Below are positions 16,967-25,878 of a stretch of DNA of 55,132 nt, piece after piece (position 1 is the stretch's first letter; each line of letters starts with the position of its first letter). The position numbers were made by a program, and so were the translations under genes. This DNA is from Clostridiales bacterium (GTDB lineage: Bacteria > Bacillota > Clostridia > Oscillospirales > Acutalibacteraceae). Below the pieces are notes generated by a model. It had not been told where the DNA came from and searched no databases. It worked only from the letters and a program-made list of their open reading frames with translations. The stretch lies in the NCBI GenBank assembly GCA_019415945.1, contig DXYF01000023.1, forward strand, positions 1-55,132. The letters are read 5' to 3'.

Positions 16967-17602
16967 CTACATATTAAAATAAACATCATATCCGCCGTAA
17001 TTTATGATTAACTCAGTGGGAGTATCTCCGTCCCAGCCTGCGGCAGTAATCTGCATATTCTTATCGTTTGAATAAGTTGCGGAAATTTCATCTCCCTCGA
17101 CAACATACTCGCCGTAATTAGATGCGGAAGATGTTACCGAATCCGTAAAAGTTCCGTCGCTGTTAAAGGTTATTACGCCGTTTGAAAAAGCCGAACCAAA
17201 CACCTCTCTGAGAGAACATTCGGTATTTGTTGACGTATCAATCGCCTTGTACGGAACATAGGTGGCGTTAAAATAGCTTATTTCAGCGCCGCCCTTAGTC
17301 GGTACAACGACCTCGTTTTGAATGGCAGAAGTTTCTTCATTATCTTCTTCATCATCTGCTTGCGTACTTAAGGTAGATTGTTCTGAAACTTGTGTTGTCT
17401 GTTCGGTCTGTGCGGAGCTATCCACAGTAGTTTCTGTTGATGCCGTTGTCTGCTGCGTCGTGTTGCTTTGAGGTTCAGAGGTTGATTTAGTATTCATCAG
17501 CATCATTGCACAAATAATTCCTGCAACAACAATAACAGCAATTACAGCTATTATTATAACAGTAGGCTTTTTTGATGTTTTAGCTCTATATCTGTATTGC
17601 AT
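16967..17602 (-). CDS. Membrane-anchored lipocalin-like surface protein (paralogue B)
   Basis: A 211-aa protein with one N-terminal transmembrane segment (about residues 14-34), then a low-complexity Thr/Ser/Gln-rich acidic linker (about 38-92) and a C-terminal domain homologous to the neighbour (GVITFNSDGTFTDSV, GEYVVEGDEISATY, INYGGYDVYF). AGGAGG precedes the ATG. The linker would hold the domain away from the membrane or within the wall. It follows the polytopic protein gene with a 2-nt gap, so the genes form one operon. Function unknown. Confidence 0.75.
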   Translation of the reverse strand: MQYRYRAKTSKKPTVIIIAVIAVIVVAGIICAMMLMNTKSTSEPQSNTTQQTTASTETTVDSSAQTEQTTQVSEQSTLSTQADDEEDNEETSAIQNEVVVPTKGGAEISYFNATYVPYKAIDTSTNTECSLREVFGSAFSNGVITFNSDGTFTDSVTSSASNYGEYVVEGDEISATYSNDKNMQITAAGWDGDTPTELIINYGGYDVYFNM

Positions 17603-17604
17603 AT

Positions 17605-18555
17605 TTATCCTCCTTTTTCAGTCTTTTTGTCTTTCATTTGCAGCAAAACGCCGCGTTTAATCATCTTTCCGTTATAATATATATATTCGTCCGCATCTCC
17701 GCTTTCATCTATGTCAAGCGTTGAAAAATCGTACGAATTATTTTTGCTTCTGTTTTTGCTGTCAGCGAAATCGCTCTGTGCATCATTGATTTTGTTTTCA
17801 ATCTCATTGCTTTTTTTGTCCTTGCCTACGATTATATCATACATCGGCTTGTAAACTGCTGAATTTATAATATATGACATAATTGAAGGAACAATAAAAA
17901 GAGCCAGCAAAAAAGTAACCGTAATAATAATTGCGGGCAAATAACAGCACATCAAAACAGTAGCACAAAGGAGAAAAAGTACAATAACGCCGAAAGTCGC
18001 AATGATATTGTGCTTAAGCTCTCCAAAAGACATAAGAGCACTGTTTTTGTAAATATTTTTCATTGATATATCAAATGTAACTGTCATTGACGGAACATAA
18101 TAAAAAACAAACAGAAAAAATATGCAAATTAACACGCTGATTACAAGAAGCATATAAAATATTCCGTTTTCAGCTCCGAGCGATACATACATTTTTATTG
18201 AAAAGTAACTGAATAAAATTGCTGCGTACAAAATAACACCGTGTATTAAAAAACGCACAAAATTCTCTTTTGCACCTGCAGTGTAATTACTCCACACATT
18301 TATCCCGTCATCTCCCCTGACAATGTGTGAAGTAACCTGCACAACACCCGCATAAAACGGGAAAAGCGGTATTACGGTGAGAAAAAGAACAAAATTTGAG
18401 TTTATTTTGAATAAAGAATTAATAAACCAAAAAACAGCAAAAAACACAGCCGACGGAACAGCAAAATATAAATTTGTCAATAGCAATTTTGGAAAATTAT
18501 GAAACAGTCCCGAAAAAAATGCTGTTAACGCAAAAGAGCCTTTATTTGATGACAT
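17605..18555 (-). CDS. Polytopic membrane protein, YesL/DUF624-like
   Basis: A 316-aa integral membrane protein with about six hydrophobic segments (for example residues 25-48, 55-75, 105-125, 135-160, 190-215) and a charged cytoplasmic C-terminal tail of about 80 residues (EIENKINDAQSD, KDKKTEKGG). The arrangement resembles the YesL/DUF624 and DUF975 membrane families. The start is ATG at 18555 behind GGGGG. It sits between the SpoIIM-like gene and paralogue B, probably in one transcript. Role unknown. Confidence 0.65.
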   Translation of the reverse strand: MSSNKGSFALTAFFSGLFHNFPKLLLTNLYFAVPSAVFFAVFWFINSLFKINSNFVLFLTVIPLFPFYAGVVQVTSHIVRGDDGINVWSNYTAGAKENFVRFLIHGVILYAAILFSYFSIKMYVSLGAENGIFYMLLVISVLICIFFLFVFYYVPSMTVTFDISMKNIYKNSALMSFGELKHNIIATFGVIVLFLLCATVLMCCYLPAIIITVTFLLALFIVPSIMSYIINSAVYKPMYDIIVGKDKKSNEIENKINDAQSDFADSKNRSKNNSYDFSTLDIDESGDADEYIYYNGKMIKRGVLLQMKDKKTEKGG

Positions 18556-18593
18556 CAAATACCCCCATAAATGCCTGAAAATCTAATATTAAT

Positions 18594-19265
18594 CTAAAAA
18601 TTAAACACTCCTGCAAGAAGCGTCCAGAGCACGGCGTCTATCAGTGCCGCTAAAAAAGACAGTATTAATGAAGCCATAAAGTACGACGACAGGGAAACCG
18701 CCTTTGACCGCAAAGTTTGGTTCGGAGGATACTTTCCGAATGCAAACACGAGCATCTCCTTAGAAAAAACAAATGCTTTTGAGCAAAAGTTAATCAGAGC
18801 GGCACAAAACAAAAATGTTCCCGGCAAAAGAATAAGCAAATAAAATCCTATTCCCGCAAATTTATGTACGGCAAAAAGATAGCCTGCGGTAATACCCGTC
18901 CCAAAACCCTTAAACAGTATGATAAACGGCATTATAAAAGCTCCCCAGGGCGTAAGTGCGAGTAAGAATACCGAAAACAAAAAAATAAAATCTGACGCAA
19001 AGCAAGCACAGAAAGTACCTACCGGATTCTGTGCAAGCCTTGCGTCAAGGTTAGTTGTAAATAAAAAATCGAGAGAATCAAGTAAATCTATATTCGATGA
19101 TTGAGCATAAACCGAGCCTGATGCAAGACCGAACAGCAGTACAGCTGAAAATAAAATCGTAATACCGTACCGTTTCAGAAAACAACGCATATCGGAAAAA
19201 GTGATACGCCTAAATCCTTTTCTTCCAAGCTTCGCCTTTTTAAACGAAAATACAATGCCTTTCAT
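18594..19265 (-). CDS. SpoIIM-like integral membrane protein
   Basis: A 223-aa membrane protein of the stage II sporulation protein M family by layout: a short basic N-terminus, one membrane segment, a loop (LLDSLDFLFTTNLD), then several segments with the pattern LTPWGAFIMPFIILFKGFGTGITAGY, where the glycines match the conserved core. SpoIIM works with SpoIID and SpoIIP in septal peptidoglycan remodelling during engulfment. Whether this is the sporulation protein or a vegetative relative cannot be told, since spoIID and spoIIP are not here. It is first in its operon. Confidence 0.7.
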   Translation of the reverse strand: MKGIVFSFKKAKLGRKGFRRITFSDMRCFLKRYGITILFSAVLLFGLASGSVYAQSSNIDLLDSLDFLFTTNLDARLAQNPVGTFCACFASDFIFLFSVFLLALTPWGAFIMPFIILFKGFGTGITAGYLFAVHKFAGIGFYLLILLPGTFLFCAALINFCSKAFVFSKEMLVFAFGKYPPNQTLRSKAVSLSSYFMASLILSFLAALIDAVLWTLLAGVFNF

Positions 19266-19356
19266 AAATACATTCCTTTCACATAAAGTAACCGTATATA
19301 ATTTAGGTTGTCCGTTAAAACTTTATGCAAAATGTATTTACAATATGATTATTATT

Positions 19357-20157
19357 TTATTTGCCAAGCTCCTCTGCACGCTTTGTGCAAGCCTCCATGG
19401 CGTCCTGTATTGCCTCATAAAAGCGGTGCTGTTTAAGACAATCAAGAGCAGCTATTGTTGTTCCGCCCTTTGAGCTTACCTTTTGAATAAGCACATCGGC
19501 ACTGTCGCCGCTCTCTGAAAGCATCGCAGCCGCACCCTCAAGCGTTGCACAAATAAGCTTCATAGCCTTGTTGTAGTCAATCCCCTTGCTCTGTGCATAA
19601 TCAGCCATAGCTTTTGCAAACAAATAAATGTAAGCAGGACTGCTGCCGTTTACAGCAATAATTTCATTCATATGTTCCTCGGTTATGTATTCACACACAC
19701 CGCCTTTGCTGAACATATCATATACAAGCTTATTATCCTCGTCTGAAATATTGTCGGACGGACAAAGTGCGGAAGCACCCTTTTGCAGCAGAAGCGGAGT
19801 ATTGGGCATAACCCTCACAACAGGGCATTTGCACGAAAGAGCTTTCTGCACATACTCAATTGAAATTCCTGCGGCAATTGAAACAAATGTTTTATTTTCG
19901 CTGACAGCAGGCTTTATGGATTCAAGCACCTCAGCGTAGTTTTGAGGCTTAACCGCAAGGACGATAATATCACTGCACACAACGGTACTTATGCCCGAAT
20001 CGCATACATTAACACCCATAGACAACATAACTGCACATTTGTCGCTGTCGGTATCGAACACATTGATGTAATCGGCATTGTCCGAGGTTTTGGAAATAAG
20101 TCCTTTAATGATTGCGGTTGCCATATTTCCCGCACCGATAAATCCTATTTTTTTCAT
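19357..20157 (-). CDS. proC: Pyrroline-5-carboxylate reductase
   Basis: A 266-aa NAD(P)H-dependent enzyme that reduces pyrroline-5-carboxylate to L-proline, the last step of proline synthesis, in the cytosol. The Rossmann motif IGFIGAGNMATAIIKGL is at the N-terminus, VKPQNYAEVL follows, and the C-terminal SKGGTTIAALDCL segment is the family signature. Length is typical. It lies between the lysozyme gene and the SpoIIM-like gene on the same strand, with 37 nt and about 90 nt gaps. Confidence 0.96.
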   Translation of the reverse strand: MKKIGFIGAGNMATAIIKGLISKTSDNADYINVFDTDSDKCAVMLSMGVNVCDSGISTVVCSDIIVLAVKPQNYAEVLESIKPAVSENKTFVSIAAGISIEYVQKALSCKCPVVRVMPNTPLLLQKGASALCPSDNISDEDNKLVYDMFSKGGVCEYITEEHMNEIIAVNGSSPAYIYLFAKAMADYAQSKGIDYNKAMKLICATLEGAAAMLSESGDSADVLIQKVSSKGGTTIAALDCLKQHRFYEAIQDAMEACTKRAEELGK

Positions 20158-20194
20158 TGCTTTACCTTCTTAAATCAAGTTAAATTTTCCGCAG

Positions 20195-22966
20195 TTATCC
20201 TATTCCGAACGACGGATATACCTGACAGTTAAACTCAAATCCTTTTTTGTTGTACTGTCCGTCACGAACATAGTCACCGTAGAAGAACACCTCTGCCTCA
20301 TCAATTCGTCTGTAGAGAAGTCCCCAGTAGCACGAACCTGCGGCGTGGTGGTATTGCAGATAGTATTTAAGGTAGCTGTCCATATCCACATTATTCAAAT
20401 CTCTTGTACCGCCCGAAACAGACGCATAGGACTTGTAAATATAGCCAACCGTACCGTTTGACAGCTTGATTTTGTACCAGCTTGAGTTATACACCTTGCC
20501 GTCAACAAATGTGAATTTAGTATTTTTGTCCATACAGGTCAGTATGGAATAATTAGTTCCCGCATTACTTCTCAAATTAACATAGCTCGCATTAACATAA
20601 CCGCTTGCCCCTGCCTTAATTTGAGAGCTGCCCGATGAAGTATTCAAAAGTACCGACTGAAGGTCCGAATCATTGTAAATTGCACTCGCACCTACATTGT
20701 ATGTAAAACAAACAAGTGCGTCAAACTGCTGTTGATTAAACTTAATTCCGTTATCGAGCAGATATTGGTTTGTCTTTGTCGTATAACCGCCGCTGTTCAC
20801 GGTCTGGCACAGATAAGCGTACGCCTCAGTCTTGGTGAGGTTATTATAGAACTGTTCATTGGTAAGTACAACCTTGCCGTAGCCGAGAGTCGGGTCGGTG
20901 GTGATACTGTCCGCAGTTACACTGCTCAAAAATCCCTCGTAATCGGCAATCAGATTAATAACCTCGTCACTTGCACGCCTTTCTGCACAAACTGTAGTCG
21001 TTTTATCGGCAGATGCAGTTACAAAAACCTTTCCCTCACCGTTTATCGGAGTTGTGAGATATTGAGTTGAATCCTTATACTTTGCGTAAGCCTTAACAGT
21101 CCACTCGCCCGAAACGGAAAGCTTCTTTGACGCAGACCAAATATAGTTGTTGCCGTCTTTAACCTTGCTTGTTGCATATACGGTGTAAGATGTGCTTCCG
21201 TTTGACACAACAAATCTTAAATCTACTCTGTCCGTATCCGTAATCGCCTTAAAGGTTACATTGGAATTTTTCGGGGCGGAGTTGGGACTTGCGTAAACAA
21301 ATCTTATATTATCGCGTCCTATTACATTGATAAGGCAGGTAGCTGCTCCGCTTGATGTATAGGCAGTAATGGTTACATAACCGTTAGCCTTTGTATCGAC
21401 AATACCGTTATTTACGGTGGCAATTTTTTCGTTAGATGATTTCCACTTTACAGAGCTTGTATTTGAACGCAAAAGCACTGATTTTCCCCTACGCATATTG
21501 GATATTGAAGTTGAGGAAATATGTACTGATGTTCCGTTTTTAACCGTAATCTTGCAGGTTGCCGACGAAGAACCCGAAGCAGCCTTTATGTTTGCGGTAC
21601 CGCTTGCTTTTGCCGTAACTACGCCGTTTGAGTCAACAGTTGCAACGGATGTGTTTGAACTGCTCCACTTTACAGAGCTTGCACCGCTTGCCGTAACAGC
21701 ATACTTGTTTCCGACATAAATTGTTTCGCTTGTATCGAAAAGCGTAATTGTTCCCGATGAGCTTGAGCCGTTGTCATCGTCATCGTCATCATCCGATGAT
21801 GAACCTGTCGGATTTTTGGTCGCATACTGACTTGAAATATATCCTTTTTTGCCGTCGGTAAGTTGAATATAGTACCAGCTCGAATTATAAAGAGATGTGC
21901 TGATAAATGTAAACTGAGTATTCTTACGCATACAGGTTACTACCGAATAACTTGTACCGGCTCCGCTGCGAAGATTTACATAGTCGGAGTTTACATAACC
22001 TGTTGTCTTTTGTGATGAACCTGAATCCGAACCCGACGAACCGGAAGACGATGAGGATATAGTTGCGTACATCTTGGAAACATAGCCTTTTCTTCCGTCG
22101 GTAAGCTGAATATAATACCAGTTTGAGTTATAAACCGTTGTACTCAAAAGTGTAAAAGCAGTATTCTTACGCATACAGGTTACTACCGAATAATTAGTGC
22201 CCGCTCCGCTGCGAAGATTTACATAGTCTGAGTTAATGTAGCCCGAAGATTTTTCCGATGAACCCGATGAGCCTGACGAACCGGAGGAAGTTGACGATAT
22301 GGTTGCATACGTCTTAAATATGTAACCCTTTTTGCCGTCGGAAAGCTGAACATAATACCAGCTTGAATTATACAAAGAGGTGCTCAAAAATGTAAGCTGA
22401 GTATTCTTCCGCATACAGGTTACTACCGAATAGTTTGTACCTGCTCCGCTGCGAAGATTTACATAGTCTGCATTAACATAACCGCTTGCTTTTGCAGAGG
22501 AACTGCCGGAAGATGTCTGAGAAACACCTGCATAATCTTTGTGTATATATCCTGTTTTTGAATTAGATGTAAGCTTTATTCTGTACCAGTTTGAATTATA
22601 AAGCTTTCCGTCAACATATGTAAACTTAGTGTTCTCACGCATACAGGTAATTACAGAGTAGCTTGTCCCTGCCCCGCTGCGAAGGTTTACATAATCTCCC
22701 TTAACATAGCCGCCACCGCCAGTTGAGGGTGACGCATAGCTTGCTTTGAGAAAGTTTGTGCCGACAGTAGCCACAAAATCACTTTTTATTGTTTCTGCCT
22801 CCTGAGAAACCGTTTCCGAGTTTTCATCAAAGGAACCGTTCTCAAACTCAGTTAAAGCATCCGCGGCGTTTGCTGAAACCGAAGCAAACACAACAAAAAA
22901 CGCCGAAACCGCAATGACAGCGGCAAGTACAGCACAAGTTAACCTGAAACAGAGTTTTTGCTTCAT
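20195..22966 (-). CDS. Secreted GH24 lysozyme with five SH3b and two Ig-like (Big2) domains
   Basis: A 923-aa exported muramidase-like protein. Signal peptide 1-34. Four bacterial SH3 repeats at about 88-145, 162-222, 242-303 and 322-382 (each with YVNLRSGAGT) are joined by Ser/Gly linkers, then a poly-Asp linker, Big2 Ig-like domains at about 405-475 and 478-548, and a further beta domain to about 650. The GH24 fold starts near 665: E677, then D686/D691 and T693 in DPTLGYG fit the Glu-Asp-Thr triad, and FDALVCFTYNVGA follows. A fifth SH3b (788-848) interrupts it before the GH24 C-terminal part (WGLLYRRIDEAEVFF). It probably cleaves peptidoglycan. Confidence 0.92.
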   Translation of the reverse strand: MKQKLCFRLTCAVLAAVIAVSAFFVVFASVSANAADALTEFENGSFDENSETVSQEAETIKSDFVATVGTNFLKASYASPSTGGGGYVKGDYVNLRSGAGTSYSVITCMRENTKFTYVDGKLYNSNWYRIKLTSNSKTGYIHKDYAGVSQTSSGSSSAKASGYVNADYVNLRSGAGTNYSVVTCMRKNTQLTFLSTSLYNSSWYYVQLSDGKKGYIFKTYATISSTSSGSSGSSGSSEKSSGYINSDYVNLRSGAGTNYSVVTCMRKNTAFTLLSTTVYNSNWYYIQLTDGRKGYVSKMYATISSSSSGSSGSDSGSSQKTTGYVNSDYVNLRSGAGTSYSVVTCMRKNTQFTFISTSLYNSSWYYIQLTDGKKGYISSQYATKNPTGSSSDDDDDDDNGSSSSGTITLFDTSETIYVGNKYAVTASGASSVKWSSSNTSVATVDSNGVVTAKASGTANIKAASGSSSATCKITVKNGTSVHISSTSISNMRRGKSVLLRSNTSSVKWKSSNEKIATVNNGIVDTKANGYVTITAYTSSGAATCLINVIGRDNIRFVYASPNSAPKNSNVTFKAITDTDRVDLRFVVSNGSTSYTVYATSKVKDGNNYIWSASKKLSVSGEWTVKAYAKYKDSTQYLTTPINGEGKVFVTASADKTTTVCAERRASDEVINLIADYEGFLSSVTADSITTDPTLGYGKVVLTNEQFYNNLTKTEAYAYLCQTVNSGGYTTKTNQYLLDNGIKFNQQQFDALVCFTYNVGASAIYNDSDLQSVLLNTSSGSSQIKAGASGYVNASYVNLRSNAGTNYSILTCMDKNTKFTFVDGKVYNSSWYKIKLSNGTVGYIYKSYASVSGGTRDLNNVDMDSYLKYYLQYHHAAGSCYWGLLYRRIDEAEVFFYGDYVRDGQYNKKGFEFNCQVYPSFGIG
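21821..22705 (-). repeat. Four tandem SH3b coding repeats
   Basis: Within the lysozyme gene, four copies of a module of about 60 codons recur with a period of about 220-240 bp. The segments coding for VNLRSGAGT and YSVVTCMRKNT are nearly identical at the DNA level, so this stretch can shrink or expand by recombination. A fifth, more divergent copy is at about 20423-20605. Confidence 0.85.
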
Positions 22967-23038
22967 ATTATCACCTTAATTCCTGATAAAACTTCATTTT
23001 ATGAATGTAAAACAGATAAACAACCGTACTCCTTATCA

Positions 23039-23067
23039 ATTGTAACATATTTTTTCTTTTTTCGCAA
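23039..23067 (-). promoter_or_regulatory. Promoter of the lysozyme gene
   Basis: Minus-strand TTGCGA and TACAAT with a 17-nt spacer. It gives a leader of about 65 nt before the AAGGTGATAAT ribosome site and ATG at 22966. Confidence 0.65.
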
Positions 23068-23076
23068 TAAGAAATA

Positions 23077-23625
23077 TTAACTTTTTCTAAAGATTTTGTC
23101 CCTTATTTTTAAAACATACTGACTTACAATCACGGTTATTGCATAGTCATAAAACGCAAAAAAAACATTTCCCGTTAATAAAAATAAAGCGGGCAAATAT
23201 ACACCGAAAATTTCAAATTCCTCTAAGGGCACGGATAGAAGCAGCGTAGCAATAAAAAAAGATAAAATTGCTGCTGCATTGAATACAACAAATTTTAAAA
23301 TATATTGCAAAACTCTGTTTTTTATGTGCTTTTCAAAAACGCCCTTTAAAATAGGATAATATCCGAACAGTGCAATAAAATAGAGGACAGCCTCTTTGTC
23401 GGCGGAAATAAAAAGCGAAAGCAGTGATACAGCCGCAAAAACAGCGGCAGCCCATTTCCAGCCGTACTCAATTACTACGGCAACTATCAAAATCCCCGAA
23501 AAGCAAGGGAGAGCGTATGTTCCTATCGGAATAAACGAAGTAACAAGCATAAGAACAACCGATAGAGCCGCAATTACCGAACAAAATGCAATTCTGAAAG
23601 TTGATGATTTAACGCTGTTATTCAT
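23077..23625 (-). CDS. Small integral membrane protein, ECF S-component-like
   Basis: A 182-aa membrane protein with about five or six hydrophobic segments and the sequence feel of ECF-transporter substrate components (MLVTSFIPIGTYALPCFSGILIVAVVIEYG), though no substrate signature is clear. The start is ATG at 23625, directly after the stop of the DnaJ-domain gene, with an AGG site inside that gene; the longer reading would overlap it by 41 nt. The trio DUF5685, DnaJ-domain and this protein is one operon, so its role is probably tied to theirs. Function unknown. Confidence 0.7.
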   Translation of the reverse strand: MNNSVKSSTFRIAFCSVIAALSVVLMLVTSFIPIGTYALPCFSGILIVAVVIEYGWKWAAAVFAAVSLLSLFISADKEAVLYFIALFGYYPILKGVFEKHIKNRVLQYILKFVVFNAAAILSFFIATLLLSVPLEEFEIFGVYLPALFLLTGNVFFAFYDYAITVIVSQYVLKIRDKIFRKS

Positions 23626-23626
23626 A

Positions 23627-24244
23627 TTAACAACCTGCCGAGCAACAGTCGCACATACAGTCTGCACACATCATCGCCGCACATACATCACAGCATGAGC
23701 ATCCCATTGTGCCGTTTTGCATATTCGGCTGATTGTATCCGCCGTAATTGTAGCTGCGTTGATTTTGCATATTGTTTAACGCCGCACGGTATTCGCCGTT
23801 TTGCGGATCCATATTGCAGGCAGTTGTAAAATTATTAAACGCCTGTTCATTCCAGCCCCGTCTGTAAGCACACATTCCTTTAAGGTAGTACCATTCGGCA
23901 GTGCGGTTGCCCATAGGTGTTGAATCCAATACTTGTTCGGCTTGATCTATCATATTTCGCTGTATATAGATTCTTACGCTGTAAAACTGCGAACTTGACG
24001 CACCGTTATATGAAGATGATCCCGATGTCCTTTGGGAATCGGTACCCTTGCCCTTCTGTCTCATTTGGTTAATTGCGTCATAGGCTTCATTGATTTCTTT
24101 CATCTTTTGTTCGGCTATATCGGCAAGCGGACTGTCGTTGTAATTATCGGGATGATATTTTTTTGCAAGCTTTCTGTAAGCCGCTTTAATTTCCTCGTCA
24201 GTAGCTGTTTCGGATACTCCGAGCACCTCGTATGGATTATTCAT
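23627..24244 (-). CDS. DnaJ-domain protein with TPR-like part and cysteine-rich tail
   Basis: A 205-aa protein. Residues 1-65 are a J domain (NPYEVLGVSETATDEEI, then the HPD signature in KKYHPDNY), which recruits and stimulates an Hsp70. The middle (about 100-170) resembles a TPR pair (AEWYYLKGMCAYRRGW, AFNNFTTACNMDPQNG). The last 26 residues contain ten cysteines in C-x-C, C-C and C-x2-C spacing, suggesting a metal or cluster site. The start is ATG at 24244 behind GGAGG, 8 nt inside the end of the DUF5685 gene. This is not the canonical DnaJ (no Gly/Phe region or zinc-finger repeats). Confidence 0.85.
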   Translation of the reverse strand: MNNPYEVLGVSETATDEEIKAAYRKLAKKYHPDNYNDSPLADIAEQKMKEINEAYDAINQMRQKGKGTDSQRTSGSSSYNGASSSQFYSVRIYIQRNMIDQAEQVLDSTPMGNRTAEWYYLKGMCAYRRGWNEQAFNNFTTACNMDPQNGEYRAALNNMQNQRSYNYGGYNQPNMQNGTMGCSCCDVCAAMMCADCMCDCCSAGC

Positions 24245-25097
24245 TATGTCCTCCCTTAAATTTAGCTGTAATTTTATTTTGTACCGAGGGAAGTCCAAGT
24301 GTCAGCATATTGTCAAAAATCCCTCTGAAATCCTTAAAGTCTGTCAGATTATAGGCGTCATACGCTCTTGCAAGAGATTGGTTAAGCGATGATATAATTT
24401 TAATTGGCTGTTCTTCACAGTCTATTTTCAATGATTTATACGGATTAAAATTACCGTTTTTTATGTCCTTCTCGTAATCATCGGCAGCGTCAATTAAGTA
24501 AATCCATCTGCCGAGCTGATATCCGAATTCACGCAAAATACGCTTGTCAGCATCACCTGATGCTTCAAGTGCAAACAGATTTGACAACATGAGTGCGGTA
24601 GGATGAGCAGCAGCGTCTACGGTAAACTCAGGGTCACTTTCTGTTTTTGACTGAAGATTTGTCATCTGCGATAAATAATTATCAACTTCGGAATACTTTT
24701 TTAAAGCCTTATTTCTCCAATGAGAAAAAAACGGAAACATCATACGGATAAAAAGTCTTTTAAAAAAGCGTTCGTCTTTCATATCGTCTTTTAATTTATA
24801 ATATACGGAAAGCACAGAAAATGCCGACGCTTTGCTAAAGCAGTCATCCTCACAAATGGCGAACTTGCACTTTTTGAGCGGATTAAATGTACATCTGCCA
24901 TCCTTAAATCCGCTGCAGCTCTTTGACAAAGCCATTAACAGCATTGCGTAAAATGTGCAGTCATAGCTCAGGCTAAACCTTGCAAGGAAGGAATAATCCC
25001 TGCCCATTTGCCTGCATAAACCACAGTAAACGGATTTGTAAGCCTCATATTCCCGCACCAGCAATTCACTTTTTTGAATTTGTAAATATCCAAACAC
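24237..25097 (-). CDS. DUF5685 family protein
   Basis: A 286-aa protein of unknown function. It has the family N-terminus (MFGYLQIQKSELLVREYE, then YCGLCRQMG) and a further cysteine group (CTFNPLKKCKFAIC and CFSKA), so a metal site is plausible. The rest is predicted helical. The start is GTG at 25097 behind GGGAG. It is the first gene of the minus-strand trio and overlaps the DnaJ-domain gene by 8 nt, which implies coupled translation and a shared job, perhaps cofactor or membrane-protein assembly (inference). Confidence 0.8.
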   Translation of the reverse strand: MFGYLQIQKSELLVREYEAYKSVYCGLCRQMGRDYSFLARFSLSYDCTFYAMLLMALSKSCSGFKDGRCTFNPLKKCKFAICEDDCFSKASAFSVLSVYYKLKDDMKDERFFKRLFIRMMFPFFSHWRNKALKKYSEVDNYLSQMTNLQSKTESDPEFTVDAAAHPTALMLSNLFALEASGDADKRILREFGYQLGRWIYLIDAADDYEKDIKNGNFNPYKSLKIDCEEQPIKIISSLNQSLARAYDAYNLTDFKDFRGIFDNMLTLGLPSVQNKITAKFKGGHNE

Positions 25098-25173
25098 AAT
25101 CCGGCTCCCAATAATATAAACTCATTAATTATTCTACTACAAATCTTGCTAAATTGCAATAAAAACATACTGC

Positions 25174-25202
25174 TTGAAAAAAATGTCAAATACTACTATA
25201 AT
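25174..25202 (+). promoter_or_regulatory. Promoter of the HAD/C39-like genes
   Basis: TTGAAA and TATAAT with exactly 17 nt between them, in the divergent region before the HAD gene. The start site would be near 25209, about 50 nt before the ATG. Confidence 0.75.
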
Positions 25203-25258
25203 ATTTGTAGATTTTTATTAATTTACAAATTAATTAACATTCGGAAGGACTTGTCTAT

Positions 25259-25825
25259 ATGAATGTCTATGATTTTGACAAAACAATTTACAACGGTGAT
25301 TCCACATTTGATTTTTATATTTTTTGCCTTAAAAAACACAAAAATATTCTCTCACTTGCCCCGTCGCTTTTTTGTGCTTTTGTAAAATATTATATCTTTA
25401 AAAAAGGCACAAAAACAGAATTCAAGCAAAAAATGTACCGATTTCTCACAAAATGCGACGCAGAAAAGGAAACCCTGCTGTTTTGGGATAAAAACCATAA
25501 GAAAATTAAAATCTTTTATATAGTGCAGCAAACAGCTGATGATGTAATTATTTCTGCATCCCCCGAATTTTTGCTGTCGCCTATCTGCAAAAGGCTTGGA
25601 ATAAATCATCTTATTGCATCAAGAGTTAATTCCTCAAACGGAGTTTACACGGGAATTAACTGTCACGGAGAGGAAAAGGTAAAAAGATTCTACGAAGTTT
25701 TCGGCAGCAAGGCAAAAATTGATGAATTTTATTCCGACAGCAAAAGCGATACTCCTCTTGCAAAGGTTGCCAAAAAGGCTTTTATTGTGGACGGCGATAA
25801 AATATCCGAATGGAAATTTGATTAA
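25259..25825 (+). CDS. HAD family phosphatase (subfamily IB-like)
   Basis: A 188-aa haloacid dehalogenase-fold hydrolase. The nucleophile motif VYDFDKTIYNGDST is at residues 3-16 with Asp5 and Asp7, motif II is in VIISASPEFL and the C-terminal FYSDSKSDTPLAKVA holds the magnesium-binding acidic residues. The helical cap between them and the size match the phosphoserine-phosphatase-like IB group. Substrate unknown; small phosphomonoesters are likely. GGAAGGA precedes the ATG. Confidence 0.88.
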   Translation: MNVYDFDKTIYNGDSTFDFYIFCLKKHKNILSLAPSLFCAFVKYYIFKKGTKTEFKQKMYRFLTKCDAEKETLLFWDKNHKKIKIFYIVQQTADDVIISASPEFLLSPICKRLGINHLIASRVNSSNGVYTGINCHGEEKVKRFYEVFGSKAKIDEFYSDSKSDTPLAKVAKKAFIVDGDKISEWKFD

Positions 25826-25878
25826 AGTTATATTATCCAATCTGCACAACATCAATTTACGAGAGGTGAACAAAACAA

